Position numbers and translations under genes: made by a program. A DNA stretch of 64,000 bases, from positions 620,001 to 684,000 of the forward strand of contig NW_017264198.1 in assembly GCF_001619985.1 (NCBI RefSeq), given 5' to 3'. This stretch comes from Xylona heveae TC161. Lineage: Eukaryota; Ascomycota; Xylonomycetes; Xylonales; Xylonaceae. Within the stretch, counting starts at the first letter, position 1; every line of letters begins with the position of its first letter. Below, one piece after another: positions 22,849 to 33,736 of the stretch. The notes beneath the pieces were generated by a model. That model was not told where the DNA came from and searched no databases. It worked only from the letters and a program-made list of their open reading frames with translations.

Positions 22849-24552
22849 TCAGCTGTCACTTCCCCGTGCCAACATACGTAGTACTAACACAAGAAACACA
22901 CCCCAAAGGAGACCAAAACTTACCACCACAAAAGCAGACCATCTCCCCTGTCTAGCACTATTTCTGTCGTCAAGGACTTCAATCACATCCACCATTTGCG
23001 CATCATGACCATTCGATCGACTGCCCGCATACACGACTTCTGCGTCTCGAATCCCCTTCGGAACCCTCGACAAGAACAGATGCGTATCCACGCAATGAGC
23101 GAAACTCTTTCCCAGAGCTGGTTTTCCCGGCGTAGACGCAAAGATGGACACGCGGCTGCCGTCATCGTCATCGTTGTCATCAAAGTCTCCATGATTGTTC
23201 TTCGGTATCTGCCCGCGGGAAGCTGCGTGGAAGGTGAAGCTTTCTTCGTCAGATCGGAAGGCTGATGGCGTGGACCGCTGATGAGGATAAGGATATTTCT
23301 GTGTTTGTGGGAGGACAATTGAGTTGAGTAGAATCGTGCAAATGTCGTAGTCGTGCGTCAAGTGGCGCAGGGAACGGAGAAATGGCATCAGAAGGCCATG
23401 AGCTGGCCGAAGTATCAGTCATACCATTGGTAATTGAGGACAGGGGGGCATAAAGTGACAAGTGATATTCCTGCGTACCTTGCACATGGTCATTTTTCAT
23501 CATGGGCGATACGACATGCACAATGTTGTCGATGATGATCATGCCGATGCCGTTTCTATGGCCTGTAGCGTTTTGCTCCGTTGAGGCACCAGGCTCTGCG
23601 AACTCAGGGGTGTGATGTTCTTTTTCTGATTCCATTTCCTCGTCTTCACCTTCGTCGTCCTCATCTTGACTGTCTGCGATTTCTGCTTTTCCTGCTACTT
23701 CTCCAACTTCTCTAAACACTGTATCTTCTGCATCTTCTGTCTTGAATGCCGGAGCATCTCCACGTACTTCTGGATGAGTTGGTATATCCAATCTCATCAC
23801 CGCACTCAGTTCATCCACCGCTTCAATGACGCCGAAAAAGTCAAATACGCCCATGACCTTGACCCTATCTAGCACCGTATTGATCTTGGCGTCGACATGC
23901 TGATGCTGATGCTGATGCTCTGACAAGACCGACTCACTTTCAAGTCGTGCCCTTAGCAGTCCCGCAAAGAACAAGACGTCAAAGCCACCCGTAGTATCAA
24001 TGACAACGCCATCACTCAGTGGATTTTGCAAGAGATGGTTTGCAAGCGTATGCAACGCTATCTATCAATCATTATCAGCTCTTTTCCCTTTCCTCTGAGT
24101 GCCCTCCCAATTCCCAATTCACAGTTCCCCAATTTCACACTTTCCACAACAACTTCAAACAAAAGAAATACGCATTGAAATAGACACATCTTCCCAGCAA
24201 AGAAACAAATAAAGAACAATAATAAAGGTCGTCACTCAAGTAAAAGCACACCGAGGCTCAATTCAAAACACGGCAGGTAAAACGAATAAAGACAAACAAA
24301 AATACATACGAGCGTCCCTCTTCCATCTTGCCTTAGCAATCCTCCGCTCAACGCGGCGATACTGCCGTAGTCGAACCCGCCATCCAAGACTTCATCATCG
24401 ATAGCGGAACAACAACCAGTCCCGATCCGAGACCCTGTATTAGTGCTGTTGTCGCTTCGATTGCGGAGTCTCGCTGCTTCTTTTTCTTCTTCGATTTCCA
24501 GAAGCACGTGTCCGAGAATTGGAGATGCAGGCTGGACCGCGTCGTTGGCCAT
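22849..24552 (-). CDS. RecA/Rad51-like recombination protein, degenerate Walker A
   Basis: Exons are 24552-24306, 24057-23479 and 23402-22849 (459 aa as modelled). The opening IDDEVLDGGFDYGSIAALSG is the entry to a RecA fold, as in Rad51 paralogues such as Rad55/Rlp1/XRCC2. The P-loop lacks the usual GK[ST]: the loop reads SGGLLRQDGRGTL. A Walker B-like strand GIGMIIIDNIVHVV is present. A long acidic insert and a His/Gln repeat (HQHQHQH) lie between. The canonical end, VIEVLDDRNSARQGRWSAF, is followed by a hydrophobic tail of about 22 residues. A strong GTAAGT lies at the start of that tail, so it may be intron read through. The first donor was set to GTATTT because the nearer GTATGT leads to a stop. 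Confidence 0.75.
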
Positions 24553-25021
24553 TTTTTGCGGCCCCGTGTTGTTTACAAAGCGGAACCCGGCTGGTGGTAT
24601 ATAAGGTATGATTAACTATTGGTGGTTGACCTTGTTGCCGTGGTCCGCTAGAGTTGATTCAACATCGGGTTCCTACGTATATAAGATATGCATGGGAATA
24701 TACAGTACCAGGTCACAACAGCGGCATAAGTATGGCGTCGATAGAACGTATCAATTGAACAAGCAACTTTTCCCATCTAATACTTCCTACACGTAAGTTG
24801 TTTTTTAATTTTTCCATATCTCACCAATCCTAGAACATGTTCTTCCGACTAGATCAAGCGATAAGCATTGTCAACGTCGCGTACATTTCTTCCCGGATCG
24901 CGGCGGTAATCTACATTGGAACATCACGGCTACAAATTGTGAGTGCATACAGTTGATTAAATAATTACCAAACAAATAATAAAAAAGAAGGGAGCTTCAT
25001 TTCGGAAAATGAGCTCGACTT

Positions 25022-25041
25022 TGTGTGTGTGTGTGTGTGTG
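25022..25041. repeat. TG dinucleotide microsatellite
   Basis: About ten perfect TG units, intergenic, between the RecA-like gene and Pal1. Likely length-variable between strains. Confidence 0.9.
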
Positions 25042-25229
25042 CTTTCGGATATCCCGACCAAGAAAATGTAGTTTGGTGACAATTATAAAAGGAGAATAGC
25101 AATGGTGGATTGAATTGATAAAGCAATAAAGCATTGAGAAACAGGTCCACTGCTCCAATGCGCGTTATCCTGCCAGAATAATAAAGACCCCGATCCCCAG
25201 ACCCAGACTATCCTGCAGCAGAAGAAATT

Positions 25230-25253
25230 AAAAAAAAAAAAAAAAAAAAAAAA
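25230..25253. repeat. Poly-A tract
   Basis: Uninterrupted run of 24 A on the plus strand. It is not flanked by target-site duplications or retroelement sequence, so a simple homopolymer is the plain reading. Confidence 0.9.
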
Positions 25254-25595
25254 GGGAAAACCAGACAAACTGATATTGATAGACGGAGCCTCAAGCAAGC
25301 CACATGAACAACCTTATTCATTAACCCAAACCAAATGGCAAAGAAGGGAAACCAACGATGTTGCCGACGTTTTCCAAGTCGTTAAACAACGCACTTCCCG
25401 AGATTACAACGCTGGAACGCGAAACACCCTTCTTCCCCAGCTCCATGGCGTGCATGTTCAATGTAGAATAGAAGTAAGACCTCAAATGGACAGAGCAAGG
25501 CAGTAGTTTTACCCCGTTCACGGGTAGCAATGAACACTCAAGTATGGCTTTAGGCGCCCCGCTCCGTGAACATGATTGCCTAGTCAACAATGCAC

Positions 25596-27671
25596 TCACC
25601 GCTCAGGCCGGGAGCGACGAGGGCCCTTAATACTCTTGACACGGCTCAAAAACCCGCTCGGTTTAGACTCGGGCTCTCCATAGCCGTCCGAAGTTGACCG
25701 CCTCTCTAAACCTCTCATAGGCGAGCTAGGTGTTCGAGCTCTTCCGGTGCGCTCGTTCTCTGCAATCTTGATGCTGGCGCCCTTCTTTTCATAGGCATCA
25801 TCGTAGTCGTGAAAGAAGGGGTTCTTCTCACTGAGTCGACTCCTGCCACCCGCACTTTGGACCGTGATCGGCTGCCTGGGGGATAACTCGCCTGAACCAC
25901 GGAAGTCATAGCGAGGCTCCGGGGACACAATTCGGCCATTGGAGTGTGGATTCGCCGAAATGCCACGAATTCGCTGCGCCAAAGACCGCTTGCGTTGAAG
26001 ACCACCAGCGAACTGCGGGGCTGTACCCTCAGTCTCAGATTGACGGCGTTGAATCGCAGATCGAGACGCAGGTGCGCCTTCAAGAAAGGTGGAGGTGCCG
26101 AGACCCATGCTCTCATCACCATGCACTTGTGTAATACGCTGATTAGCGTTGAAGTCCTCCGGACGGTCTGCACCCCTTGGACGGATTCCTTCAGGTTCAA
26201 GGCCTGCCGAGCCAAAGTCCTGTGTCGCATCGGCAGTGCGACCGTGGAAAAGATTGAGGTCAATATTCTTGTTTAGAGGACCCGGCCCGCCCAGGGCGTT
26301 GTTGGTCGAATCTTCCGGAAATGCTTGCATGGGAGCCCGACCATCCTTCTTACGATTGCGGTGAGGATTGCACGCATCAAAAGGCCCATCGTGATGAAAC
26401 TCTGTAAAATTGTCAGCCATTGTTTTCTGGGATGCGGCTTCAGCCATGACAACTTACGCCCTGGTCCATAAAGACCGGTGACATCAAGCTTGTCGATTAG
26501 GTCCAGGGTTTGAAGGTGCCTCTTGCTCCGCGATGAAGAACCCTTTTCGCGTCGTCTCTCGTCCTTGTGACGTGCCTCCCTCTCGCGACGCCGGCGCCTT
26601 CTCTCTTCCTGCTCCGTCTCAGCAAAGATTTTAGAGGCGCGATCCATGGCCGAAGACTCCGAGTTTCCTCGGGGTCGACGATTCTCGCGAGCACGAGAGA
26701 CGTCAATGGGATCGGCAAAGATGTCGAGAGGCTCCTGAGAGGGCCTTTGTGGCCGAGCAGATGGGGGCAATCGGCCGCTCTTCTGGTCGCCGGTGGACCT
26801 GCTGGCGCTGTGATTAGGCACAGTAGGATTTCTCGTGAGGAATTGTCCTATTTGTTAAAGTCAGCAGGATGATTCAACGCCAGAAAGATCTCAGGCTTAC
26901 CGTTGGGAGTCGGGCGATCGTTAAGCGTCAGATTGTCCTGCATGGCGTGAAGTCGGTCAGCAAACGGAAAAGGATGTTGTGGTCAAGTGCGGCCATTCAA
27001 AGATGAGGTGGGGTTAGGCCAATGTATCCATGGCGACCCGTCTGGAATGGAGGCCCCGCGAAAAGGAAATTGCCCCTCCGCTTGTGATCATATCAACAGG
27101 TTCCCCCCACCCCCACCGGCGCCTACAAGGATATCGACGTGGATAGAGGAAAGGATACAGAGGGCGAAAAAGGGAAACAAGACGTACAAAAAGCCCCGCC
27201 GTATTGCCCATCAAGGCGGGCTCTCGAGACGAGGCGGGATTGCCAAAAGACATGGCTCTCGTTGATGAATACGGTGGCGGTGGTCCTTGAGGAACAGAGG
27301 TGTCTGCGTCGTCGGCGAAAACATCAAGAAAAGGGTTGCGGCCGACAGGTCGAGCTGGCATATTTGAAGGAAGAGGTCCGTCCGCTGACGGCATGCGTTG
27401 GAATGTGGGCGGCGGCACCATTCGGTTGCGAAAGGGGTTATTGGAGGACAGATTCAAACCCCCAGGTGAGGGTTGCCTCTCTACAAAATCGTTCAACAGT
27501 TAGAAAGCAGCCCAAGATCCAGGTACGTCTCCGTCGATGGCGGAGGCGCCAGTCATGGACAAAAACAAATGGTGTGCCGACGAGAGCAAGCAAGACGGGT
27601 AAACGATGACCACGGAGGCGCTTGGAAGGGAGATGAGACACACCTGGAACTGCTGCCGGGGCTAGAGACAT
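25596..27671 (-). CDS. pal1: Pal1 cell-morphology protein
   Basis: Exons are 27671-27644, 27480-27188, 26937-26901 (37 nt), 26847-26458 and 26401-25596 (517 aa). Pal1 in fission yeast is a peripheral membrane protein at growth sites that maintains cylindrical shape, and relatives work in endocytosis. The Pal1 core is built by splicing: LDIFADP, the charged helix with ETEQEERRRRRRERE, HLQTLDLIDKLDVTGLYGPG, then FHHDGPFDACNPHRNRK. Two NPF motifs (NNPFRNR, GRNPFLDVF) fit EH-domain partners. The N- and C-terminal parts are disordered. Intron 2 is long (250 nt). The stop TGA overlaps a GTGAGT donor, so a further terminal exon is possible. Confidence 0.92.
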
Positions 27672-30600
27672 ATTTATTCAACTAAGGTCTTCTTCCACCC
27701 CTGCTGTTCGAGTCACAGATTTTGGGTTGACTGCGTAAGTGGACGAGAGGGCCAATCCCGGTCGACAGAGAACTTCTGTGCGCCTTGGGTTCAACCGAGC
27801 GTGGATAAGGAGCACAATTTCGCACTGGAGGGTGTGAATAGGCAGGTAGGGATCACCAGAAAGTGTCCGTTTGAGTAGTTTTCTTTGTCGAGAAGGCTCA
27901 CGCTGAAGCGAAAAGGTGAAACGCAGCGTGGGAAAGCAGCTCGGCGTCAAATGCCAATGCCTGTCAGGCGAGGGGGTTTGTGTCGCTCCAACGTCCCTTT
28001 TCGATCCAACGGGGCGGTCGGATTTTCAAGTCGCAATCCAAAAGCAGACGGCGGCAGTGTTGCCGGCACCTCGATCCGTTTTCTGTAAGAATAGTAACAG
28101 AGGTCGACCAGTAGGATAGTGATGCCGAAGATTTTGCAATCGACGAATACCGTTGTATCTGAAATGCGAGACGAATGCCGGGCGAATTGATGATTGAGCT
28201 TGGTCCCTTGTGGTGGGGGATAAATGCGAATGTAAGTTTTGTTGCAGTATTGATGGAGATGAGGAAGGGGCAAGAGGGTTCACAGAAATCGACTAAAATC
28301 GATTAATGTTCGACGGGGTCAACCCGCAACGCCCAACCAGAATAGTGGAGGGGTCTCTACTCGGTGACGAAAGGTACTGTAAGGGATCGGCGGGCGGCTC
28401 TCGTGGGTATTGGAGCAGGAAGGTCTGCCTTGCTGTTGATGGGTGCGCGCTCGCCTTTCTATTGTAGCAGAAAAGTACTCTTTCTCAGGATTTGTAACGT
28501 GGAAGTAGATTTTGGGAGGTCAAGGAACAATTAATGATGGCAAAAACCATTTACTGTGCGTTGAAGAAGGAACGTTTGCCCCAAGAAAAGATGCCAAGGA
28601 GCGATCCGAGGACTTACCAAAGTCACTTGTTCCCCCTGCTCACCTCTCTGTCACATCCTCGCACCCTTTTCATGGTGGATCCTGGACCCTTGATTTCGCG
28701 TGGGCGCGAGCGAGGGGAAAGGGGGCGAGAGGCGTCGGCCGGGTGGTCGGCGACGACGGAAGAAGGGGAAGGGGTACAGATGAATAAAGTGGGTAAAGGA
28801 GGGAACTAAAGTACCTTGGGTACGGATATTACCACGGTATACTTGTATGATCTAGTCGACTGTACCTTTGTACGTTTGATTTGCTTACAAGACAATAATT
28901 AAATCATGGGCAGCCATTGGACGATTTTGTCTTTCCTTTCCATGCTACGCTTGCCCATTATCAATTGCTTTTGCGCTGCCGATCCTACGAGTCGTGCGAG
29001 ATATAAATAATGGGGACAAAAGTGCACACAAAGAGAGACCTGCGACTCCTGTCTCAACTGGCTTCAAAATAAGTTAGTTAGTGCCTTTGGCGGACTATTG
29101 AGAGACCGCCGGGCTGCCGGTCGGGTCTGATTAGCGAGTTGGCGATGGAGTCCAGCTGGCCCACAGTAGAAAGAGCCTTTTTTCGACCCGAATCGACCTC
29201 TGATCCAACTAAGTGGCTTTACTCCGGAGAGTGACCAGGAGCACCTGCTTCGGGCCCTGCCGTTCCTGCACCTCAGCACCTCTGGTACTTTAGGTACCTT
29301 CCTACTCCACAGTGGGATGCTTTCCCAGGCGGTACGGAGGTATCTTCTGTCGGATTTGGCGTCATCCCATGGCGTCTCGCTCCGCCGTTGGGAGCTCGAA
29401 CTGCAGACAGGAGGTGCAAGTTCAAAAGCATGAAAGGCTCAGTCTCCATGACAATGCATTGCATTCTTCTATCCATGCCTTCATCGCTATCCATTGAGGG
29501 AGATACAAAAAAATAGTACGAAGGTAAATATCGTTCGAATCAATGGCAAAGCAAGATATCGATCGAGTGACAATCGAAACTGCCGACAAGAGTGAGAATG
29601 AGCGGCAACGTACTCCGTAGCGTAGCGATCCCTTGCGATCGCAATGATTGCGTCGCTTCCACCACCGAGCCCTAGTCTGGCGTGTCAGGGGATAAAAAAC
29701 AATCACAGAACTGAGGGTGCATGCCACAAATATGTCGGATGCTTGGCAGTGGAAGGAAGTACCCTTAGGTATGCTCTCGGTTCAAGGTTACCTCATCCGT
29801 AGATCTCATGTTTCGGCTTAGAGAGGTTGACGTTGCCTTTAATCTTCCTAGATTTTCTTTTATCTCTTTACATGCTCAAGATCGTCATCGTTAACAAGGC
29901 GGGGCAGGTTGACAGTTTGGGTGATGACGACGCCGCCCATTCTGACCAAACCGCTTGCCCCAAATTACTGGGAAAGGTGCAGGTCAAGCGAATCGAAGGC
30001 GGCGTATCGATCCCGCTCTAGCAGGGAATGCAAAAAATCAAAAGAAGCAGACATCAAAGGAAAAAGGAAGAGCATGTGAAGGTCCTCAATCAATGGCGGG
30101 GCAAAAAAAGGTTCACAAGTTCAAATCTGGACCCGAATGAATCGATAGCCCTGTAATTGGCGTTCGCTGGGCTTTGTCTGGTGACGCCTCGTATTATTTC
30201 CAACGGGACGAAAAGAACCAGCCATCTTTCAAGACCAAATCGGGAAACCACCCAGGGGTAGAGCTGCCACAAAATAATGGTCCTGCCGAAAACTCATGAT
30301 CTGCTTAGCATGCTCTAGATCCGCTTGTCAATTATAGAGTATCCATACAGGGTCGAGAAAGCTTGCAGGTTCCTGCCGTGACGTGACCCTTTGACTGCTT
30401 GATCCATGCTGTGTCTGAACCGTTGAAGCGAAAATCAATCTAAAGTACTTTTGTAGCTCCGTAGATTTTACCTGTACACACCTTGTTCTGGAGGCAAGAG
30501 GGTGTAATTCGCGTTCCTGAGTCGTCTTGGCTCCTCGCTCGAGTAACTTATCCGCAATCGAACAGCTCAGTTCTCCCCGCCTTTCTGAACCTTTACCGAG

Positions 30601-30801
30601 AATGCGACCCTTTCAGTGGACGTGAACCTGTGCTGACGCCTTCGCAGCGCCAGCACGTTTTAGGTACACTTACCACCAGGGCCCGCGCGGCACCGTCCAG
30701 CTTCGTTTTATCTGTCCGATGCTTATCGAAGTTTTGACTCGATACTCTAGATGACCTAGCATCTAGTTTCAATCTACAATGCGATACTACATCTCCCCAG
30801 G
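27672..30801. other. Long gene-free region upstream of Pal1 and MED31
   Basis: 3.1 kb between two divergent start codons, the longest gap in the window. Frames up to about 110 codons occur on both strands but lack splice structure, conserved motifs or coding-like composition. GGTACC-type short palindromic words recur (for example around 28810-28870 and 29280-29310). I see no transposon ends, no tRNA and no direct repeats. It may be a large regulatory region, carry a long 5' UTR of Pal1, or host a non-coding transcript. Confidence 0.5.
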
Positions 30802-31316
30802 ATGAACAACGAGACTTCAGCGCCATCCGGCGAGCCCGAGGCGGCAGGTGCGACAAGGCACAACGAAGTTCATTATGGCGGTTATACCCGTTTTGAGCTC
30901 GAATTGGAGGTAAAGGACTTCTTTTCTGCAAAAGCCCTGATTCTGATGCACCTGCTTATTTCCACAGTTCGTTCAATGTCTTGCCAACCCTTGGTACCTC
31001 AACCATCTCGCCACGCAGAAGCTGCTCGATAATCCCTCCTTCATTGCTTATTTGAGCTACCTACAATACTTCAGCGAGCCGAAATATACCAAGTACTTGA
31101 CGTATGGTCCCTAGCTCTTGGTTGCCTGATCCGTGTACGCTGATAGAAGTTCATTATTGAAGATACCCGGGACCGACGTTAAGGGCATTGCAATTGCTCC
31201 AGCAGGAGAGTTTTAGAAGGGATATTCTGAGCCCCGAGACAGTCGCCCGACTGATTGAGGGAGGCGTTTCAGCAAGTTTGAGAAACACAAAACAAGTTGG
31301 CGCAAATGCGACATGA
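30802..31316 (+). CDS. med31: Mediator subunit 31 (Soh1)
   Basis: Exons are 30802-30909, 30968-31101 and 31163-31316 (131 aa). MED31 is a subunit of the Mediator middle module, linking activators and RNA polymerase II. YGGYTRFELELEFVQCLANP, YLNHLATQKLLDNPSFIAYL, the YLQYFSEPKYTKYLTYPGP segment and LQQESFRRDIL are diagnostic. The last two are joined only after splicing. All introns are 53-61 nt and phase-consistent. The gene converges on RPC11, with stop codons 226 bp apart. Confidence 0.96.
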
Positions 31317-31542
31317 CAGATCTGGGATCACGACCATTTGATGGCATCCAAATTGATGATATTGCATTTTCTGGCGTTCATGGATGATATCCTCGCAAAA
31401 CTATGCCTATAATACTCATAACTGAATGGAAAAGTTGTAGCATCCCATTGCATGCATGATCCAATTGCCGTACGCCGCACCCACACAATAAACGCCTCGC
31501 CAAGATTTAAGTATATACCCATCATTACCAGAAACACCTTGT

Positions 31543-32069
31543 CTAATTCTCTTTCCACCGGTGACCGCACTTGCAACACTTTTCAGAGCGTTAGCGCCTA
31601 TGTTTTATGTGCTGGTCTCATGGGAAAGGCACGTACCTTTAGGAAAGTCGTCATAGGTTCGTCTGCACTTCGAATCTGCACCATGTAGAAGTAGGCTTTG
31701 TCGCCGTCGCAATCCTGAGCTGGACATTGCGCTGTCCCAATGTTAGCAACCATTCTTGACGCCTTTTTGATCCACTTCCGGAAAAGGAACCCCTTACCAT
31801 CAGTGCTGTCGACATTGTCCCAAGCGCCAGCACCGCCCATGACATCCTCCACTTCCTTTCTCTTCATCTCGGTCCTCTCAAAGTAACGATTCTTCAGCAC
31901 GAACTGATAAGGGCATGTTCGACATTCCAAACGATTGATGCCGTTGGGAAACCCGTCCGAATATAACCTCGACACGGTTAAGCTATTCGAGCACGCTGGA
32001 CAAACTGGCCAATCATTAGATATCGTAGATTTCTCAAATAGAAAATTTAGAAAGCTTACAGAGGAGCAT
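31543..32069 (-). CDS. rpc11: RNA polymerase III subunit RPC10/Rpc11
   Basis: Exons are 32069-32060 (10 nt), 32004-31798, 31731-31637 and 31578-31543 (115 aa; family about 110). Rpc11 is the Pol III subunit for RNA cleavage and termination/reinitiation. The N-terminal zinc ribbon reads MLLFCPACSNSL with a second Cys pair in LECRTCPYQF. The hinge EMKRKEVEDVMGG follows. The C-terminal TFIIS-like ribbon has CPAQDC, the catalytic acidic pair in QIRSADEPMTTF, and the final CCKCGHRWKEN formed by the last exon. Identification is firm. Confidence 0.96.
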
Positions 32070-32505
32070 TTTGGTAACCGTCGAGAGGGATACACAGGCG
32101 CTTTCAGCAAAATGAATCTTGGCAGTTGGGTTCGAATAAGAAATTTACGGAGTACTTGAGGCCCCTGCGACGAACTTTGCATAACTGAATTCTAGAGTCT
32201 ACCGTAGCGGGGTATCTGTGTATCGGAGTTTATGCGCCGCTTCGCGCCGTGGATGTTTGGAGCAGCCGACAAGCAACACAGCCACCTGACAGCTAACTAC
32301 CTACTAAGGATTCATATTCAACACTGCGGCTTCATTTACCAAGAGCATTAATTTCGTTATTGGATTTTTCCGCATCTTTCTCCTAAGTCCAAATCCCATT
32401 TGTGTATTCGACAACTTGCTTCTTTACTCGCATTCTCTCTGTCGTCGTGTCGCTTGTCACCACAGACCAATTCTTTCTTAAGATCCGGCTTCACGCAACT
32501 TGAAG
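32070..32505. other. Divergent promoter between RPC11 and ankyrin gene
   Basis: 436 bp between two starts. An alternative upstream frame of RPC11 is open to about 32182 but is replaced by the better 10-nt exon start. No other feature is seen. Confidence 0.5.
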
Positions 32506-33259
32506 ATGTCAGACGAGGTGAGCTTGATATAAAGTTCCTTAACTATAGTCCAGCCTAGCACTTCCGACAACTAACTGTGTGCACTTTCAATTAGGGAGCA
32601 TCTCCGCGAGAGCTGCTTCTCGAAGCATGCCGACGTAACAACACAGAACTGCTACATGACGTGTTCAACGACATCGCCAATGCCCTTTCTGAAAAGGGTT
32701 CGCCCTCAGAAAGAACAGCAGACCTGATAAACAATGCCAGGGATGGTATTGGCAACAACTGCCTTCACATCGCAGCAACCTACGGGAGCTGTAAGTCCCT
32801 CAGATAATATGGATCGAAAGAGCGCGAAGTAACCGGGTTAATCTTTTCGGACAGACGACGCACTAGATTTAATACTTGACCAGGAAGGCGTGGAGGTTGA
32901 TCCTGTGGACCGACTGGAGAAGGATACGCCTTTACACAAATCCGTGAGGTTCGTTAACGGATTGTCGAAAGACGAATGGGATGAGGGAAAGTCTATTGTT
33001 GAGATCCTCGTGGATGCGGGTGCAGATCCAAGGTATGTCCTTCGAATTAATCGTTGATTTCCAGAGTCCTCCAGCATGCTCATTAATTTTTAGGATACGT
33101 AATAAGGCAAATTTAAAGGCCATGGATTTGGTGGATCCTCGGAATACTGAGCTGCGCTCAATGTTGCAAAGAGCAGAGTTCGCAATGACTGCTGGCGGTG
33201 ATGTCGTTCAAGAAGATGATGAGGAGGACGGAGCTGGCAGTGCGAGCGATAGCGAATGA
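32506..33259 (+). CDS. Small ankyrin-repeat protein
   Basis: Exons are 32506-32517 (12 nt, MSDE), 32595-32790, 32855-33032 and 33094-33259 (183 aa). The repeats are recognisable as RELLLEACRRNNTELLHDVF, then DGIGNNCLHIAATYGSYDAL, DRLEKDTPLHKSVR and EGKSIVEILVDAGADPRIRNK, followed by LKAMDLVDP. A very acidic tail ends the protein. It resembles the small fungal ankyrin protein of the YCR051W type, a presumed adaptor of unknown partner. Splice sites sit inside repeats and restore their consensus, which supports the model. Confidence 0.9.
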
Positions 33260-33736
33260 TTTCACGAATTATAGATAGCGTTCAGATTTGCTTTCTTTTA
33301 CGATATTAGATAGCGGGAACATCAGCAGCACATATCACCATTAAACGTAAAGAATTAAGCGGATAATAAACCCTACGATTCAAACAATCCTATTGTATAG
33401 GAGGTTTTGTCGTCTTGTAACTCCAAATCATGATGAACCGTTAGCGGTGCGGGTCCGGTTGGATCTAGCTTGCGGCCCTACGGTTCAGTCGCAGTGTCCT
33501 CGGTCCCTTGAAATCAATTTTCTAGGAGAGACGCGAGCCGCGTTCACCGCGTCGGTTGCCTGTTCCGCGACTTGCCCCGTCTTTGACTTTCCGTCAACGT
33601 ACTTCCATCCACGTTGGCTTGTTAATCTTGTTAAAATACCGTCATTATTAATTGTCTCATCAAAGCGGGATAGTTATCTATGCACTAGAGTGTTCAGACT
33701 TCCGGTAGGAAATTTGTTAAGAAAACAATTTTCGCA
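33260..33736. other. Intergenic, ankyrin gene to NSE3
   Basis: 477 bp between tandem plus-strand genes. An open frame at 33393-33767 has no motif and ends in the NSE3 first intron. I take it as chance. Confidence 0.5.

Larger units (their letters stand above)
24553..25595. other. Intergenic between two minus-strand genes, with simple repeats
   Basis: 1.04 kb holding the promoter of the RecA-like gene and the Pal1 3' region. It contains a TG dinucleotide repeat and a long A run (separate entries). Short open frames are composition artefacts. No gene is supported. Confidence 0.55.

Noticed and set aside
22849-22930. C-terminal transmembrane tail of the RecA-like protein taken as real
   Set aside because: A GTAAGT donor sits exactly where the hydrophobic part begins and CAG sites follow, so an unspliced intron is at least as likely; kept as an open point instead of a claim.
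25230-25253. Poly-A tract as the end of a retroposed element
   Set aside because: No target-site duplication, no element body and no reverse-transcriptase sequence next to it.
28512-28809. Two 91-codon plus-strand frames in the Pal1-MED31 gap
   Set aside because: They overlap in different frames, have Gly/Arg-rich composition without motif, and have no splice sites or homologue I recognise.
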